Shown here piece after piece: positions 1 to 12,120 of a DNA stretch of 64,000 nucleotides. How positions within the stretch are numbered: the stretch's first letter is position 1; each line of letters starts with the position of its first letter. Source of the stretch: Paracentrotus lividus (taxonomy: Eukaryota; Echinodermata; Echinoidea; Camarodonta; Echinidae). The stretch covers positions 213,572 to 277,571 of the forward strand of contig CALNVZ010000804.1 in NCBI GenBank assembly GCA_940671915.1, in the 5' to 3' direction. The position numbers and the translations under genes are program-made. A model generated the notes under the pieces. It made no database searches. It had not been told where the DNA came from and saw only the letters and a list, made by a program, of their open reading frames with translations.

Positions 1-919
1 AGCCAAGAGGAATAGCGAGCTAAGTTGAACAAGTAAGTTGCATCATATAGCAAAGGCGGCCAGTTGAATATATGCAATTTAATGACATCAATTGCCCCAA
101 GGTTATTCCATGCGGCAATCAACTCTAAAATCTGTTTTAGGACGCAGACAAGAGAGTCGCCTCGCTCTATCAAATGTGAAATAACGCCCTTAAAATCTAA
201 TATACATAACTCAACATAATAAAGAATTTCCTTATCATTCGATCCTTCAATTGACCTTTAAAATCATAATTGACATCGAGACTCATAATAAACAAACATG
301 CAATGATTCGTACTAAAAGGAAACCCCATCATTTATACTCAAATACGAACTAAGTGTCAAAAAGCCTTAAGTTCACACCAATTTAGCATGGCGGCAGTGA
401 ATTTTGACGCAATTGCCACAAGGCCCGTTTAGCAACCAAGCTAAAATTGATCTTTATAAGAACCTACATGAGATCACAAAAATCAGCCAAAAAAACTTCA
501 AGATGGAAACAACTTTCTAGGGTATCATAAAATTCAAAACCGAACTAAGATATTTGTATATTTAATATGGTCCAACGGTAATATTAAAGCATGAAATGCT
601 TAGGAATAATGTTTATCGTAAGAACGTTATAAGGGGAGCAACAACAACATCAGACGAAACGGTCTTGTACAAGTTGCAAATTATCTTTATACTTCATTTC
701 TTCCCAATTCCATAAATCATATCTATTCATATTTCGTCAGCCCTAATTAATTGATTTCATTTATGTGATACAATAAAAATTCGATAAAAAAATCAATAAA
801 TTTGTTTGGAGAATACTACGTTGTTTTTGTCTTTAACAATTATCAACTCTTCATAGTTTTGTAGAGTAACCACATGAATAAGGTGGTGTAGATCAATCAA
901 AAACTTATTGGCCAGAATT
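1..919. other. AT-rich sequence, nothing recognised
   Basis: No open frame longer than about 60 codons, no splice-flanked exon and no clear repeat was seen. If the phosphatase exons at 6241 and 29423 are real, this stretch probably lies in an upstream intron of that gene. Confidence 0.5.
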
Positions 920-1389
920 CTTGACGGTGGATTCTGCAATATCCGTTGTCTGAAACCATGGTATCTTTGGGCGGTCATAAGGGCCATAATTAATGACTCT
1001 ATAAATCAACAAATAAAGTGAAAACTATGTAATGTGTGATATTTGAGTTTACGATCAATTTTATTTTTGCATAAATTGACATTGGGCTTTAGTTTATATT
1101 TTCACATTATTTGCTAATTTATGGAGTATGGAAAAAACACTGTATTTGATTATGTCATACCGTTTACAATTTAGAAATTTTGGTATTCATTTTCCTTCTT
1201 TGACGTTTAATTGATATCACCCTAAATGGTAAAATTACAAGTTGTTATTGTGTGTTTTATATTTGTTTTAAAGTTATTAGGCTGATTAAGTTATAGTGCC
1301 ACATCTTAATCTGGAATATTGGGAAGGAAAAGGGGAAAATGAACGGGAAAAAAAGGGAAAAGCAAGGGGGAATAAAAAAAGAAGAAAGT

Positions 1390-1420
<31 letters not shown>

Positions 1421-1725
1421 AGAGAGAGAAATATAAAATCAAAAGGGAAAGAGAAAGAAGAAAATAATTCGAAATCATGCAACACGGGGCGAGACTCACA
1501 ATGGGCGCCGCTTGATTCGAACGATCGATCGACAGGAGGGGGGGGGGCGCGAGAGGGGGTAATTTTCCGGAGTAATTATACCTCGGGTGGGGGGGGAGGG
1601 GTGTTTATCGATCGGGGGTATTGTCTGGGTTTATTGACTGGGGGTAATTGTCCTAGGGGTAATTAATCCCTCGGGGGGGTAATTGTCCCGGGGGTGATTG
1701 CTCCGTGGGTAATTTTCTGCGAAAC
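920..1725 (+). mobile_element. Half of a foldback/minisatellite element (GTAATTGTCC family)
   Basis: Three blocks occur in the same order as in the larger element at 26447-28790. Bases 920-1125 match the reverse complement of about 27240-27400 (shared motifs include ACGGTGGATTCTGC, GGGCGGTCAT and ATAAATTGACATT). Then comes a GA-rich tract (1320-1450) and the linker CTCACAATGGGCGCCGCTTG (1497-1516). Last is a degenerate array of GGGGGTAATTGTCC-type units (1535-1720). Only one arm is present here. No coding capacity is visible; open frames across the array come from its low complexity. The family name is descriptive. Confidence 0.6.
1388..1412. repeat. (GA)n microsatellite
   Basis: An uninterrupted run of alternating G and A inside the GA-rich block of the element at 920-1725. 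Confidence 0.9.
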
Positions 1726-3911
1726 CGTTTATAAGCTTTCAAAAAAGCTGTATTCGTAGGTAACATTTAAAATATACCACTCGAAAAAAACGCGATGATT
1801 TAGATTGCCCTATATCTCAATGATATTAATTGGTACAATTTCTCCTGAGATGTGTGCCAATATCACTAAATAACAACTTGAATTCTAAATTATATTTGAT
1901 GCATCTTTCTAAAGATTTGGTCAGCGAAAAAAAAAAAAGAAGATAAAAAATCACAGCAGAAAAATAGGCCAAAAAGGCATGTTTTTAAATTGTAAAGAAA
2001 AGTATCACATTCAAATGAAGTTGGAACATAATGCGGCAGCAAAAAAGTTCACGCGGTGCAACTAAAACGCAAAATTGAGTTCTTACATTTTGGTTTTGAT
2101 TCTTTTAATTTTGTTTTTATTGGCCTGAACATGACTCAAAAAACACGTGAACATCTTTTGCTGGAATCGACCAAACTTATGAAGCAGCTTGCATTCCAAA
2201 AGGCGCTAAATAACACTTTGACCAAAAAATGGATTTATAGGATAAATAAGTGCATCTTAGGCATGGAATGAATGCAGCATCATCGGATAAAAACAATTGT
2301 CTGTGATGTTTTATTCCAAAAGGAAGCTAAATCCAAAAAGTTTTCATTCAAACAGGCCGCTATTCCCTAATGTTCATTTAGGATTTTGTTTATAACCCAC
2401 CTTTAACTTAAATAATAATAAGGCCTACAGTCAGATTTTTTGGCATATATGTATATAGGCACCAGTCTTCTGCACTATCGGTTGCAAAATTTTGAAAAGA
2501 AAAAAAGCATGTTCAATGTGTATGAACACTCGGAAAATCCTGTTGAGATAAGATATGAAATTCTGATTTTTTTCTTCTAATTTTCAAATTTTCTAAAATC
2601 AGAAAAAAGATTGCAATTGTCCTCTGGTAGTCATATTAACGTGTTTCGTGTTGAATTTCATTTATTTATAGGCTTTAAAATTGGACACAAATTGACATTT
2701 GACTGAGGTTTATTCCGAAGGGAACTAAATCCATGAAAATTGAAAATTACAAAAATTTCTAAGAAAAATGGAATTGATAGCTATATTTTAAAAACATGAT
2801 TTAATTAATCGAATTCCATAGCCTAATGATGAAAATAAAAAGTTACACTGGATGAAAGAAAGTGGTAAAAAAAAATAAAAAAAAAACATTGATTAACTCT
2901 GGAACGCTAAAAGTGTTTTAATCGCCTTTTGGAATCAAACTCTTCATATATTTTTTTGTTTATTTTATTATTATTATTTTTTTTTTTTGCGTTCTCTGAT
3001 ATTCCATTTTTTCCCCTTGACGTTTATGCTTTAATACCACTGCCGGCAATATTCGGAAATCCATTTTGCGCTGTCATAATTTATAGAAATTATCGATGCT
3101 TTCCCATTATGCATTCCGAAAAAAAAAAAAAAAAACAATAATAAATAACAAAAATACAAGACGTGACAATTGTTTAAAATTAATGAAAAAAATAAAAATT
3201 ACGCGCAAAAATATTTATGTCACAATATGGTGCAAATTATAAAAAAAAAGTGACACAGGTGACATTTTAGATAAAATTGCTAAAAGTGTCCCCCATTAAC
3301 AATGATGGCAATGTGATATCATGATATTTTACATTAAAGGGATCCAGTAGCTTTCCAAAACAAGTGCCAGAGAGAACAAAATTAGTAAAATACTACTGCT
3401 CTGAGTGCTCGGCCTGCGTGTGGGGACTGCATAACCCACAAGACGCTATACGTTCTGAGCCGCAGCGGAAGGATATTGTTTCAAAAGCATTCAAAGTGGG
3501 TTTGAAAATCGGGGTATGAAATCGTAGATATCTGGACAGTAAAGCAATCAATATGTTTGTAAATTTCAAGGGATTCCATAAAAAAAAGCTATTATGTCTA
3601 TAATAATTCGCAAAATTAGGCATTTTAATAAATTGCGATTTTAATTCTCGCTCAATGTTACTGCATCCTTTTAAATATCTTTAATTCAATTCAATTCAAT
3701 TAAAATTGTTTATTGGGATACTTTCATCGCAACAATATAGCCGAATTACAAAGGTTTACAATAACAATCTTTTAAATATACACAAGCGATTGATTAAAAT
3801 ATATAAGCAATGTAAGAAATGGTTGTTGTTGTTTTTTTTTTTAACGTAAGAAACACAACAAATGGATAGACAAAAGGGCGCATATCTTCACACTTGTAGG
3901 TTATGAATGGC
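1726..3911. other. AT-rich region with dispersed TCCAAAAGG-GCTAAA motifs
   Basis: No gene recognised. The motif TTCCAAAAGGCGCTAAA or close variants appears near 2193, 2311 and 2711, and in reverse near 2920. Related copies lie outside this stretch near 6551 and, in reverse, near 6719. This suggests an old repeat family with several internal motif copies. Homopolymer A and T runs are frequent. An open frame at 2056-2271 overlaps one motif copy and has no recognisable product. Confidence 0.45.
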
Positions 3912-4891
3912 TCATGACTGCTACACTGTTCGTCATTAAGGTGGAATATTTATTTCTGGCTCAAGCGACATTATGTTGCTCTGGCTTTAATTTCTTGAAT
4001 GTGTTTGTCACCACTTTTACTTTCCAGGATCCTGGCTATATCGTGGACGTTCCCGCAACCCTTCCTTTGGATTTTTCTTTCGAAAAGTTTGTCACCCACC
4101 GAAGATGGCCATTTTTTTTTTTCCCATTTTGGTGCCCCCTTTTTTTTACGCGACCCACCAAGGCCCCCTCAGTCTTACCCCGACGAAACACATCTGAGGT
4201 GTAGAGTTGTTGTTGTTGTTCTCTAAGTTAAATCTAGTTTATGGTTACATGCTCGACTGTTTTGTCTAGGGGAGGGGTTTAAATTGATTTTGATTGGGGG
4301 TCAACCTTGATTTTATTCATATTTACACCATGGAAATGTCTATCTTCCTTAAATTGTATTGAAAAATCTCAACTAAACATAAATCGAAATAAAATATTAT
4401 CCACAATTACCATTTACAACCTTGTCATCGAGGCTAAACAAAAAAATAAGGGGAAAGTGGTGATAATTAAGGGTTAAGGTTTTTTTTTTTTTTTTTTTTC
4501 CTTTGTTTTAGCATAAAGATGGAAAAAATATTCCGAATTTTCACCAGTCCTACTTTTTTTTATTTTAACGCCCTCCCCTAGACAAGAGACCTAAGCCAGT
4601 CGCCTATATCTAGATTTAACTTAAAGAACAGTATAAACAATACACTTAGACGCGTTTCCTGGGGGTAGGACTGGGGGGGGGTGGGCTTGATCGGCCGGGC
4701 AAAACAAAAAGGGGCCCCAAAATGATGGGGGGAAATGGTCATCATGGGGGTGAACAAAACTTTTTTTGAAAATAAGTCCACTGAAGGGTTGGGGAATATC
4801 AGAGATATAGTCAGAGTCCAGAAAAGTAAAAGCAGCGACAAAACATATTCAAGAAATTAAAGCTTGAAGTAAAATCATGTCGCTATAGCGG

Positions 4892-4948
<57 letters not shown>

Positions 4949-4990
4949 GTATAAAATAGAAAATATTCCACCTTTATGACGGACAGTGTG
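3912..4990. mobile_element. Foldback element with ~0.4-kb inverted arms
   Basis: The left arm (about 3912-4275) and the right arm (about 4563-4990) are diverged inverted copies. Shared landmarks include AAGGTGGAATATTT, CTTTAATTTCTTGAATATG, the C-rich block near 4140-4180 against the G-rich block near 4670-4720, and TTGTCTAGGGGAGGG at the inner ends. The right arm also carries a (TA)n microsatellite at 4897-4951. The centre (4280-4560) is unique and has no long frame. Copies of the same low-complexity peptide on both strands simply reflect the palindrome. No target-site duplication could be fixed. Confidence 0.7.
4897..4951. repeat. (TA)n microsatellite
   Basis: A near-pure TA run with two TG interruptions. 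It lies in the right arm of the foldback element and is missing from the left arm, so it expanded after the arms formed. Confidence 0.9.
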
Positions 4991-5039
4991 TAATATGTAT
5001 AATGTAGGACTGGCATGTGTCATTACCAGTTGGATTCGA

Positions 5040-5215
5040 ATGTTACATTAACCCCCTCAGACAATCACCCTCTAGGATCTATCCCCCGCGGAAGTGTACA
5101 CCTGGACATCTACCCCGAACATCAAGTCCAGGACATTTACTCCTCCAGACAATCTCCCGGCTGAAAATTACCCCCCCCCCTGACAATTAGCCCCCGGATA
5201 ATTACTTCAAGGACA
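5040..5215 (-). repeat. Degenerate GTAATTGTCC minisatellite remnant
   Basis: Repeated ACAAT(T/C)ACCCCC-like units mixed with unrelated sequence. This is the reverse orientation of the arrays at 1535-1720 and 28035-28780. Confidence 0.5.
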
Positions 5216-6240
5216 GTTGAAGCTATGTGCCAAGCTTCATGACATAACTCACAGTATAATTTACAATAATAGTCAAAGAAAATAGGCCAAATTTCAAATT
5301 TGTAATTTGATGATTTCCTCCTCTATTGACTTTATGTACAGAGATTTAACAATAGTGAAATTCGGTATATTTTAATTGTCAATTTTGTCAATGTGACTAT
5401 GAGTTATTTTATGAGACTTTGTACACAGCTTCAACTGGTCTGTAGCTAGCATGATCTTTATTGAATTTACGTATTCGAAAAGTCAGCGAACTATGACGAA
5501 GCCCCAAACTTTATTCTCATTTTCATGATTTTCTTGTATCTTGTGCCCACTGAGGCGTGAAACATCGGGATTTTTGAGAAAATAAAATCAGAAGTACTTC
5601 CCAAAAAGAATGGTTAAGTTCAATCAAAGTAAAACATTTGAATTTTAGTCCATTCATGAAAAAGGGGCTTTTCCAGTGTCACGTGCTCACTGAAGCATTA
5701 ATTTGTTGAAAAAACAAAAATGTTATTGAGATGATTTTTAGTGCATAGAATTACTGCAATACCCTTTCATAATACTAAAATCGCATATTGTTTAGTTGGT
5801 TGATGGGTTCATTCAACCGTAATTGAAGGGATATTGGTTGCATACACTTCTAAAACAGGAATTTCATTATATCTGATTGAATATACCATAGTAAAGAAGT
5901 AAAAGTCACAGTTTGGACAATTTTGCTGCATGCTTATTCAACAGTGAAATTTAATGAAAATTTTTCTGTAGCATGACATGATAATTTTTCTTAAAATTCG
6001 CTCCCATGGTAGCTAATTAAATTCCCTACATGGACATATAATAACATTTTTTGTTTCAAACTCCTCTTGGTTAAAAAGTTATAATAGGGGGGGGGGACTT
6101 TCTCTTGTGTTTGTTGTTTATATATAATTTGTCTACGTCTTATGATATGGAATTCTATCATTTCATTGATTTATTATTATTATTATTCTTTTGTCGTTGT
6201 TGAATTACCCACCCCTTCGCTCAACATTCCCGAAATACAG
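5216..6240. other. Intron-like sequence with a diverged repeat
   Basis: No gene is visible. Bases 5950-6065 match the reverse complement of about 11460-11615; shared motifs are AAAATTCGCTCCC and GCTAATTAAATTCCCT. The last 80 bases carry the pyrimidine-rich acceptor tract of the exon starting at 6241. Confidence 0.5.
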
Positions 6241-6372
6241 AGCTGTGCTAAATATTGGTTCGACACTGGGGTAGTAACCTTCGGATCTCTCAAAGTCACC
6301 ACCCTCTCAGTCGATGACAGGAACGAAGGCACGGTCGAGAGGGAGATCGCAGTCACCCGTAACAGTGGCAAG
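6241..6372 (+). CDS. Receptor-type tyrosine phosphatase, D2-domain exon (first in window)
   Basis: A 132-bp exon, exactly 44 codons, preceded by a pyrimidine-containing tract ending in ATACAG and followed by the strong donor GTATGT. The frame is open with no stop and begins and ends in phase 0. It encodes a peptide starting SCAKYWFDTGVVTFGSLKV and continuing to VEREIAVTRNSGK. The C-x2-YW motif, then FG, then an R-x-hydrophobic strand is the layout of the middle of protein tyrosine phosphatase domains, just before the segment leading to the WPD loop. These enzymes are membrane receptors whose cytoplasmic D1 domain removes phosphate from tyrosine, while D2 is usually regulatory. The next exon in phase is 29423-29580. 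Family identity is inferred from motif order; no alignment could be run. Confidence 0.6.
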
Positions 6373-7725
6373 GTATGTTCTCTCTACTCGAGTTCAAATA
6401 AGCGGGTTTTCGCTTGAGGACGTAGATAGATCAAACCCCTTGTTTTTTGATCGTCTTTAATAACTTTGAATGAAGATTGTCAATGGTTACCGTACATGTC
6501 CTCATTGGCTTGTTATTTATTCCGTATTTAGTGCTTTCGTATATGTATGAATAGTTTTACTCCAAAAGGAGCTAAAACAACTATGAGTGATTTTGAGTAA
6601 TCAAAAAAATTTCAATTTACAACTTTCTTTTATCCACTGTAACTTTATTTTGATCAATTCGAATTTTAAAGATTTTTCATTGTTTATTTATTATTCTTTA
6701 TTATTATTTTTCATTGATTTAGCTCCGTTTGGAATAAAACCTTAGCCGAATGTCAATTTATTTTTTATTGTATTATTTTTTTTAAACTCTTATTGTGCCG
6801 GCAGCGATCCCCTGGCGTGCCAGGGGTTTCAGAGCAAAGCTTTTTGATACCAAAATGTAACTGCTATAAAATATGTCAACAGAGATATCTCCGCACTGAC
6901 AGATCGTATGAAAACAAGTAAATGAGTTATTTGTAGGAAATGCTGTCTTCCTTCTTATCGATATGTTTCTGTTTTGTAGAATCCATTAAGATTTTTATTT
7001 TTTTCAGAAAAAGAAGAAGGATATAAAAAAATACCAACTTGTTTTAAAACCTTACATAAAATTCAAAGTTTAAAGGTAGTGTCAGCCTTTTGCAAGCAAA
7101 AATGTTAAATTTCTATTTTTTGAGAGGATATAGTAGTATACCAATGACTATATCTTCCCACAACATGATTAAGCTCAATTGTGTATGTTTGTCATTATAT
7201 TGCGAATATCAAAATTCATTCCTATTTTTTCGAACCTCGAAAAATATACCGTACAGTGCGAACCGCTGACCATTAGCGCAGAGAATAATGCACTCTGATG
7301 CGCCGTGTGTATATTGCTGTGTGTTTTCCGTGCTGCACGCGCTGTAATATCAACGATGTTGATGGAGAGCTGGTCAAGATTGGTAGTCAGATTTCGTTTC
7401 ATATTACTGATCTAGGCAACCTATGATAGTAAGAGTGAATAGACAGTATAGGTTCATCATATTCTAAAGTTATGCCAAGTTGCATTAGTTTTCAAAATTT
7501 GTGAAAAACGATGACACTACCGTTAACCTATTGTGGTTTAAAAATCTTACACAATTTTTTTTAAACAACTCAATTTTTACACAGTGTAAACGACGTGATA
7601 ACTTGGGTTATAGCCTTTCCAAAAATACATACATTTGTAGCAAATGGTAGTCTAAAAACGAGTCCATCCCTGCAAAAAGAGCTTTTTTTTTTTGTTCAAG
7701 TAGGCCTACTACCAACAAAAGGTTT
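6373..7725. other. Start of the ~23-kb phosphatase intron, nothing else recognised
   Basis: Begins with donor GTATGT. It contains a TCCAAAAGGAGCTAAA motif copy near 6551, an inverted copy near 6719, and a short GC-rich palindrome (CCCCTGGCGTGCCAGGGG, 6810-6827). No coding frame is convincing. Confidence 0.5.
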
Positions 7726-7729
7726 TTAA

Positions 7730-9669
7730 CCGGTTGGAGACGAAGGGACCCTACCCCGGCCCACACGCTGTAGACGAAGGGTTTTCGATAAAGATCAATG
7801 GAGCGTGGTTGCTAAGAACGGGGAGTGGCCTATTTTCATCGATAAACAATAACAGCCAATAAGCGGTGCGTTTGTATCCGCGATGGTACTGAATATTCAT
7901 ACATTTCTATGGCGGCGATATGCGTGTAGTAGGCCTATAGTCATGCCGCCGATCCGGGGCACGAAAGCTCATGAATTATTCATTTTTTGTCATGCGGATT
8001 TAGGTTGTTTTTGTATGCAAAATACTCACTTATTGTTATGAATGTGGCTGGGCTAGAGCTTTTGTCGATTTGTGTCATATATTCCGCTTCTATGAATTTT
8101 TCAAGCTGATATATTATATCATTTTTCCTGATTCCCTTTTCTTCTTCTTTTCATGCTTTCTTCCCTCCCTTCGGATATTTTCCCTCTCTAGACTCTCTTT
8201 TTTTTTCCCCATTCTCTTTTGTATTTCTTAATTTGTTTTTCTCTCCTATTTTTTATTTATTTTTTAATCTATACCTTTCTCTTTTTTACAAACCTTCTTA
8301 TTTACTTATGTATTTATTTCTATTTTACAACCTTCATGTTCTTTGTAAATCCTTCTTGTGCTTACTGATATTGATTTCAATAATATTCATAATAATAATA
8401 ATAATGATTCATCATTATCATCATTTTATTGTCATAACTCTCATTATCAGTTTGATTATTATGATTTTTTTAAATGTAGGATCACTATAGAGATTCATAT
8501 GGTTACGATCTCAACTCAAGCTTGTCTAATAATCCCCGTTCACAGGCTTATACAATATGATATATTATATATATAAGTGGTACAGCAATATAGTTATAAT
8601 TATTACTTCTGTGCTTTTCTCTTCTTTCTGTTTTTATTTCGTATTTATCTGTTCATTTTGTTTGTGGCGGGGAGGGCCCTTTCCAGCTTAGGTTCAGTTG
8701 CAACCATAATCGCAATTGATTACCCCCGCCTCCGATATTTATTGTTACGTTTTAGTTTCGTTCTTTCCCTCTTCATCATCCTTTACATTTTGTTCTTCCT
8801 CTCCTCATAAACATTTGTTTACAATTAAATTCTTTTTAGTCACTATTGGCCTAATTTTTATTTTTTATTATAACCCCCAATGTATGTTACCATTACAATG
8901 TATATAGAAGATGTTGCAACAGATCGTTTTTGGTTTTTACGCTTATGATGTATGAAAATCAAGAAATATCAAATAAAAGATATAAGATTAAGTTCTTTAT
9001 TATTATATTTCTTTTTTAAAAATTGGTACAAAGTGGTATATAATATGGTATGTGAGAGAGAGAGAGAGAGTTATTGCAGTACTCATATCGTTCAATTATG
9101 AATAGCGATAATCTTCAAAGCGGCGAGCGATCACACCTTCGCACAATAGGGCCTATTCAATAAACGTCCATTGTGGTTTACATTACTAATCATTCATCTC
9201 CAGGACGTTCAAGGTGAAATACAAAAAGCCACACTTTCGTCATCAAGTTTGAGCTTGAACATCGATCGGGCTGGTGTAATTTGCATATACTATGCAAATA
9301 AGCACCTTCCAAATATGGGAGAGGGCACGAGCGGCTCTACAGCCTCGCTTTGATTGGACGGTTCACGGCAGTGACATTATGGTTGCTATGCTCACATTTC
9401 GCGACGAGTGTTGGAAGCGAATTTGTTTTGAAATTAACTTTTTTACGATAAATCGTATACATTTCAAGTTAACAAAGCTCCAAGTACGGTGACAAATGTC
9501 TAAATATTCGACTCATACCATGTTTTTATTGATTCATTGATTATTGAGTAGAAAAACAGTTGGAAACTGGGCTGAACTTATCAGGATATTTCAGCCCGAG
9601 TATATTCGGGCTCAGTCCACGAGTGGACAACAGCTATCCCGAGTATATTGGGGCTCAGTCTCCAACCGG
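7730..9669. mobile_element. TTAA-target non-autonomous DNA transposon (1,940 bp)
   Basis: Perfect 12-bp terminal inverted repeats CCGGTTGGAGAC and GTCTCCAACCGG are flanked by the duplicated target TTAA (7726-7729 and 9670-9673). TTAA duplications are known for piggyBac, Kolobok and Sola3; piggyBac-like is the best guess. The right subterminal region (9594-9660) has two near-palindromic units containing CCCGAGTATATT-GGGCTCAG. A comparable arrangement occurs in the TTAA element at 22165-23326. The inside is AT-rich with many small frames but no transposase, so it depends on enzyme supplied elsewhere. It sits in the phosphatase intron. Confidence 0.8.
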
Positions 9670-9673
9670 TTAA

Positions 9674-11825
9674 ATGTCAAAAAATGACAAAAATGATATA
9701 TTTTTGGTTAAAAAATAATTTAAAGCTTAATGACTGAAAGAGGAAAAAATAGAATCCAATGCCGTTTGAGACTAAAATTTAGCTGTTACCGTTTCCACAT
9801 ACCGATCAGAGACAAAGCGCCTTGCAAGTTCAAGGTGGGGACAAGTACATTGATTCATAATTACGCTGCAATTTCTGCCAAATCCTGATAGTCCAGCAGT
9901 CAACCCATTGACTTTTGGCCTAAGTGTGCATTGGAATTTTATATTTTGTTTTTGTTAACTGATTTTGACTCGTAAGACGTTATATTTTAACAATCCATAT
10001 GCTGGAGCTCTGTCAGCATTGAGGAATTTAAGATATACGCGGCCATCTTGGATTTTATATTCCCTTACTTTAACATACCTAAAATATTCAAGATCTGGAA
10101 TATAATGGTTTCAGGGGGTGGAGAATCCAAATCTGAGGTTATTTAGGGGATACAAGTATGTTCTGGACGCGAAATATAACAAAAACGGCCATTTTCCAAG
10201 ATGGCCCCCAAAGAACATATATTAGAATTGACTATATACACGGGCATACCTTATGACTCATTTCAATTCCCCGTTTTTTTTGCTTTTTTTTTATAAGTTG
10301 GGAAGATGGGCGTAGGCCTAATCAAGAGAAGTCATAGTGCGTTAAATGAAATAATATTAGGATTAAGTGCAACATTTAAGATACATAATTATGTTGCTGA
10401 TATACATGCAGGCTTATTGATCATCTCCACTGATCCTTCTGATATAACTATTTTCTTGTTTTTGTGTTGTTTACTACCCTTTGTTTTGAAAGTAATCTGT
10501 TTGGGATAATGCAATATAATAATTTAACGGCAGCTTTTGAGGAGGGGAGGAAATATTCCACTCCCTAATAGTTTCACACCCCAACTCTGATGTTGAAAAA
10601 TGTATACATGTATGCTCGTTCTGGATTCCAAGAGAAATATGCTGCCCAAGTACCAAGAGACATGCCTTGCAGAACATTTGCATAGGCTGTCAGAAGGCAA
10701 ATCTAGCCTGTACTGTAACGGTATTCGATTCATGCAGTGCCATAACATTTCAACAGGGTCAAAATGCCCCAACAAGGATTTGAAAGAAATGTTTTCAGAG
10801 GTCCAGTAGGAAATGAATCAGATGAAAACGTGAGCATTCAAGTTAAGAAAGTAAATTTTTTGTTTTAGCTTTATCTAAGTTTTAGAACAGATACAGAGTT
10901 TTATATCACCTTCACCTACAGCTTCTAAAAAAGTTTGCGCCTAATGCTGAAATAAACTTATCATGCTTATTGAAGCAAGTGATTATATATATATATATAT
11001 TTTCTAATGAAGATAATCATTAAGTTGTTTCAATTAGGTTTTTTTTTTGTTCATCATCACACTCTCATCTTTTTTTTAACAGTCATAGGCAGAGATAATA
11101 TTAAATAGTGTATCTGCTCTGCAATAACATATAAAACCGCTGTTTCAGCAGTTTGTGCAATATTTTAAAGCAATTCAGATGGATTGAAGCACTGTTATGC
11201 CAAACTTTTCATTATGGAGAAGAATACATTGACGTGGTCCCCTACCCCCACAGTTTAATTTATTAAATATTAAGCTACATGCTGTCATTAGATCATTATA
11301 TTGCATCATTCCAAAGATATCACTTTCAGTACAAAGCGTAGTAAAAAAAATAAATAAAAAAGAAGAAGAAAATTGTCATATCAGAAGGATACATTGAAGA
11401 TGATTAAAGGCACGTATACACTATATACATATCAGCAAACATATATATAAACACAACACAAAAAGAACGTTCCCCCTATTTCAGATATAAATAATTTTCT
11501 AAATAGGAGGAACTTTAAAAATCTAATTATATGTCCAAATAGGGAATTTAATTAGCCACAACGGGAGCGAATTTTAGGGAAAATCATCAAGTCATGCTTC
11601 AGTGAGCAATGGTTGAATGCAAAAATGTCATTTTTTGAAGTTCGCAAGCCTAATATGGCAACTTTGATTCAATGATAACGGACCCATTTTCATTGTTGCT
11701 AATTAAATTCCCTTAAAATCTTCGTGATTATTGGACCATATCACATAAAATTGTATCCAGTTGCAGAAAACGAATTGTAGTTTAAGGGTGTAGAGATGGA
11801 AATAATATAATATTGTAATTTTAAT
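9674..11825. other. Intronic repeats, no firm gene apart from the frame listed separately
   Basis: Holds a short inverted pair GGCCATCTTGGA / TCCAAGATGGCC (about 10041 and 10194) bounding ~170 bp, possibly a small MITE. It also holds a (TA)n run near 10985 and the inverted partner (about 11460-11615) of the repeat at 5950-6065. Confidence 0.45.
10600..10809 (+). CDS. Unrecognised 69-codon open frame
   Basis: Open from ATG to TAG with a mixed, protein-like composition (for example KRNMLPKYQETCLAEHLHRL and several Cys and His) that stands out from the AT-rich surroundings. No family was recognised and no splice sites or partner exons were found. It could be a fragment of an old element or processed gene in the phosphatase intron, or chance. 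Confidence 0.25.
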   Translation: MYTCMLVLDSKRNMLPKYQETCLAEHLHRLSEGKSSLYCNGIRFMQCHNISTGSKCPNKDLKEMFSEVQ

Positions 11826-12120
11826 AGAAATCTGAGATCTTCGGGTAACGGGATGTTGACTCCTCGTAGAGTTAAATGTTCATTTGGTGAAAGGGCTTTT
11901 GCTAGTAGTGCTCCTGCTCTCTGGAATGCTCTTCCTTCAAGTGTGCGCAATGCTGGATCTTTGGAATCATTCAAATCAGGTCTTAAAACACATTTGTTCT
12001 CGTCTCATTTTAAATAGATCACCTCCCTTCATTGTACTTCCCTCTGCGCCTCTGAATAGGTAACTAGATAGATGGCGTACTTTAAGTGCTATATATGATT
12101 ATTATTATTAATATTATACC
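11825..12120 (+). pseudogene. 5'-truncated LINE, ORF2 C-terminus and 3' tail
   Basis: The frame 11830-12017 encodes a peptide with FGERAFASSAPALWNALPSS, then SLESFKSGLKTHLF, and ends in TAG. The pattern RAF-x5-P-x-LWN-x-LP followed by SFK-x2-LKT-x-LF is typical of the last residues of L2/CR1-type non-LTR retrotransposon polymerases. The following 100 bp end in GCTATATATGATTATTATTATT, the short A/T-rich repeat tail expected of this group. Everything upstream of the C-terminus is missing, consistent with the usual 5' truncation. Confidence 0.8.

Noticed and set aside
1388-1666. Arg/Glu-rich frame (REREREKERER)
   Set aside because: Translation of a (GA)n microsatellite and a G-rich array.
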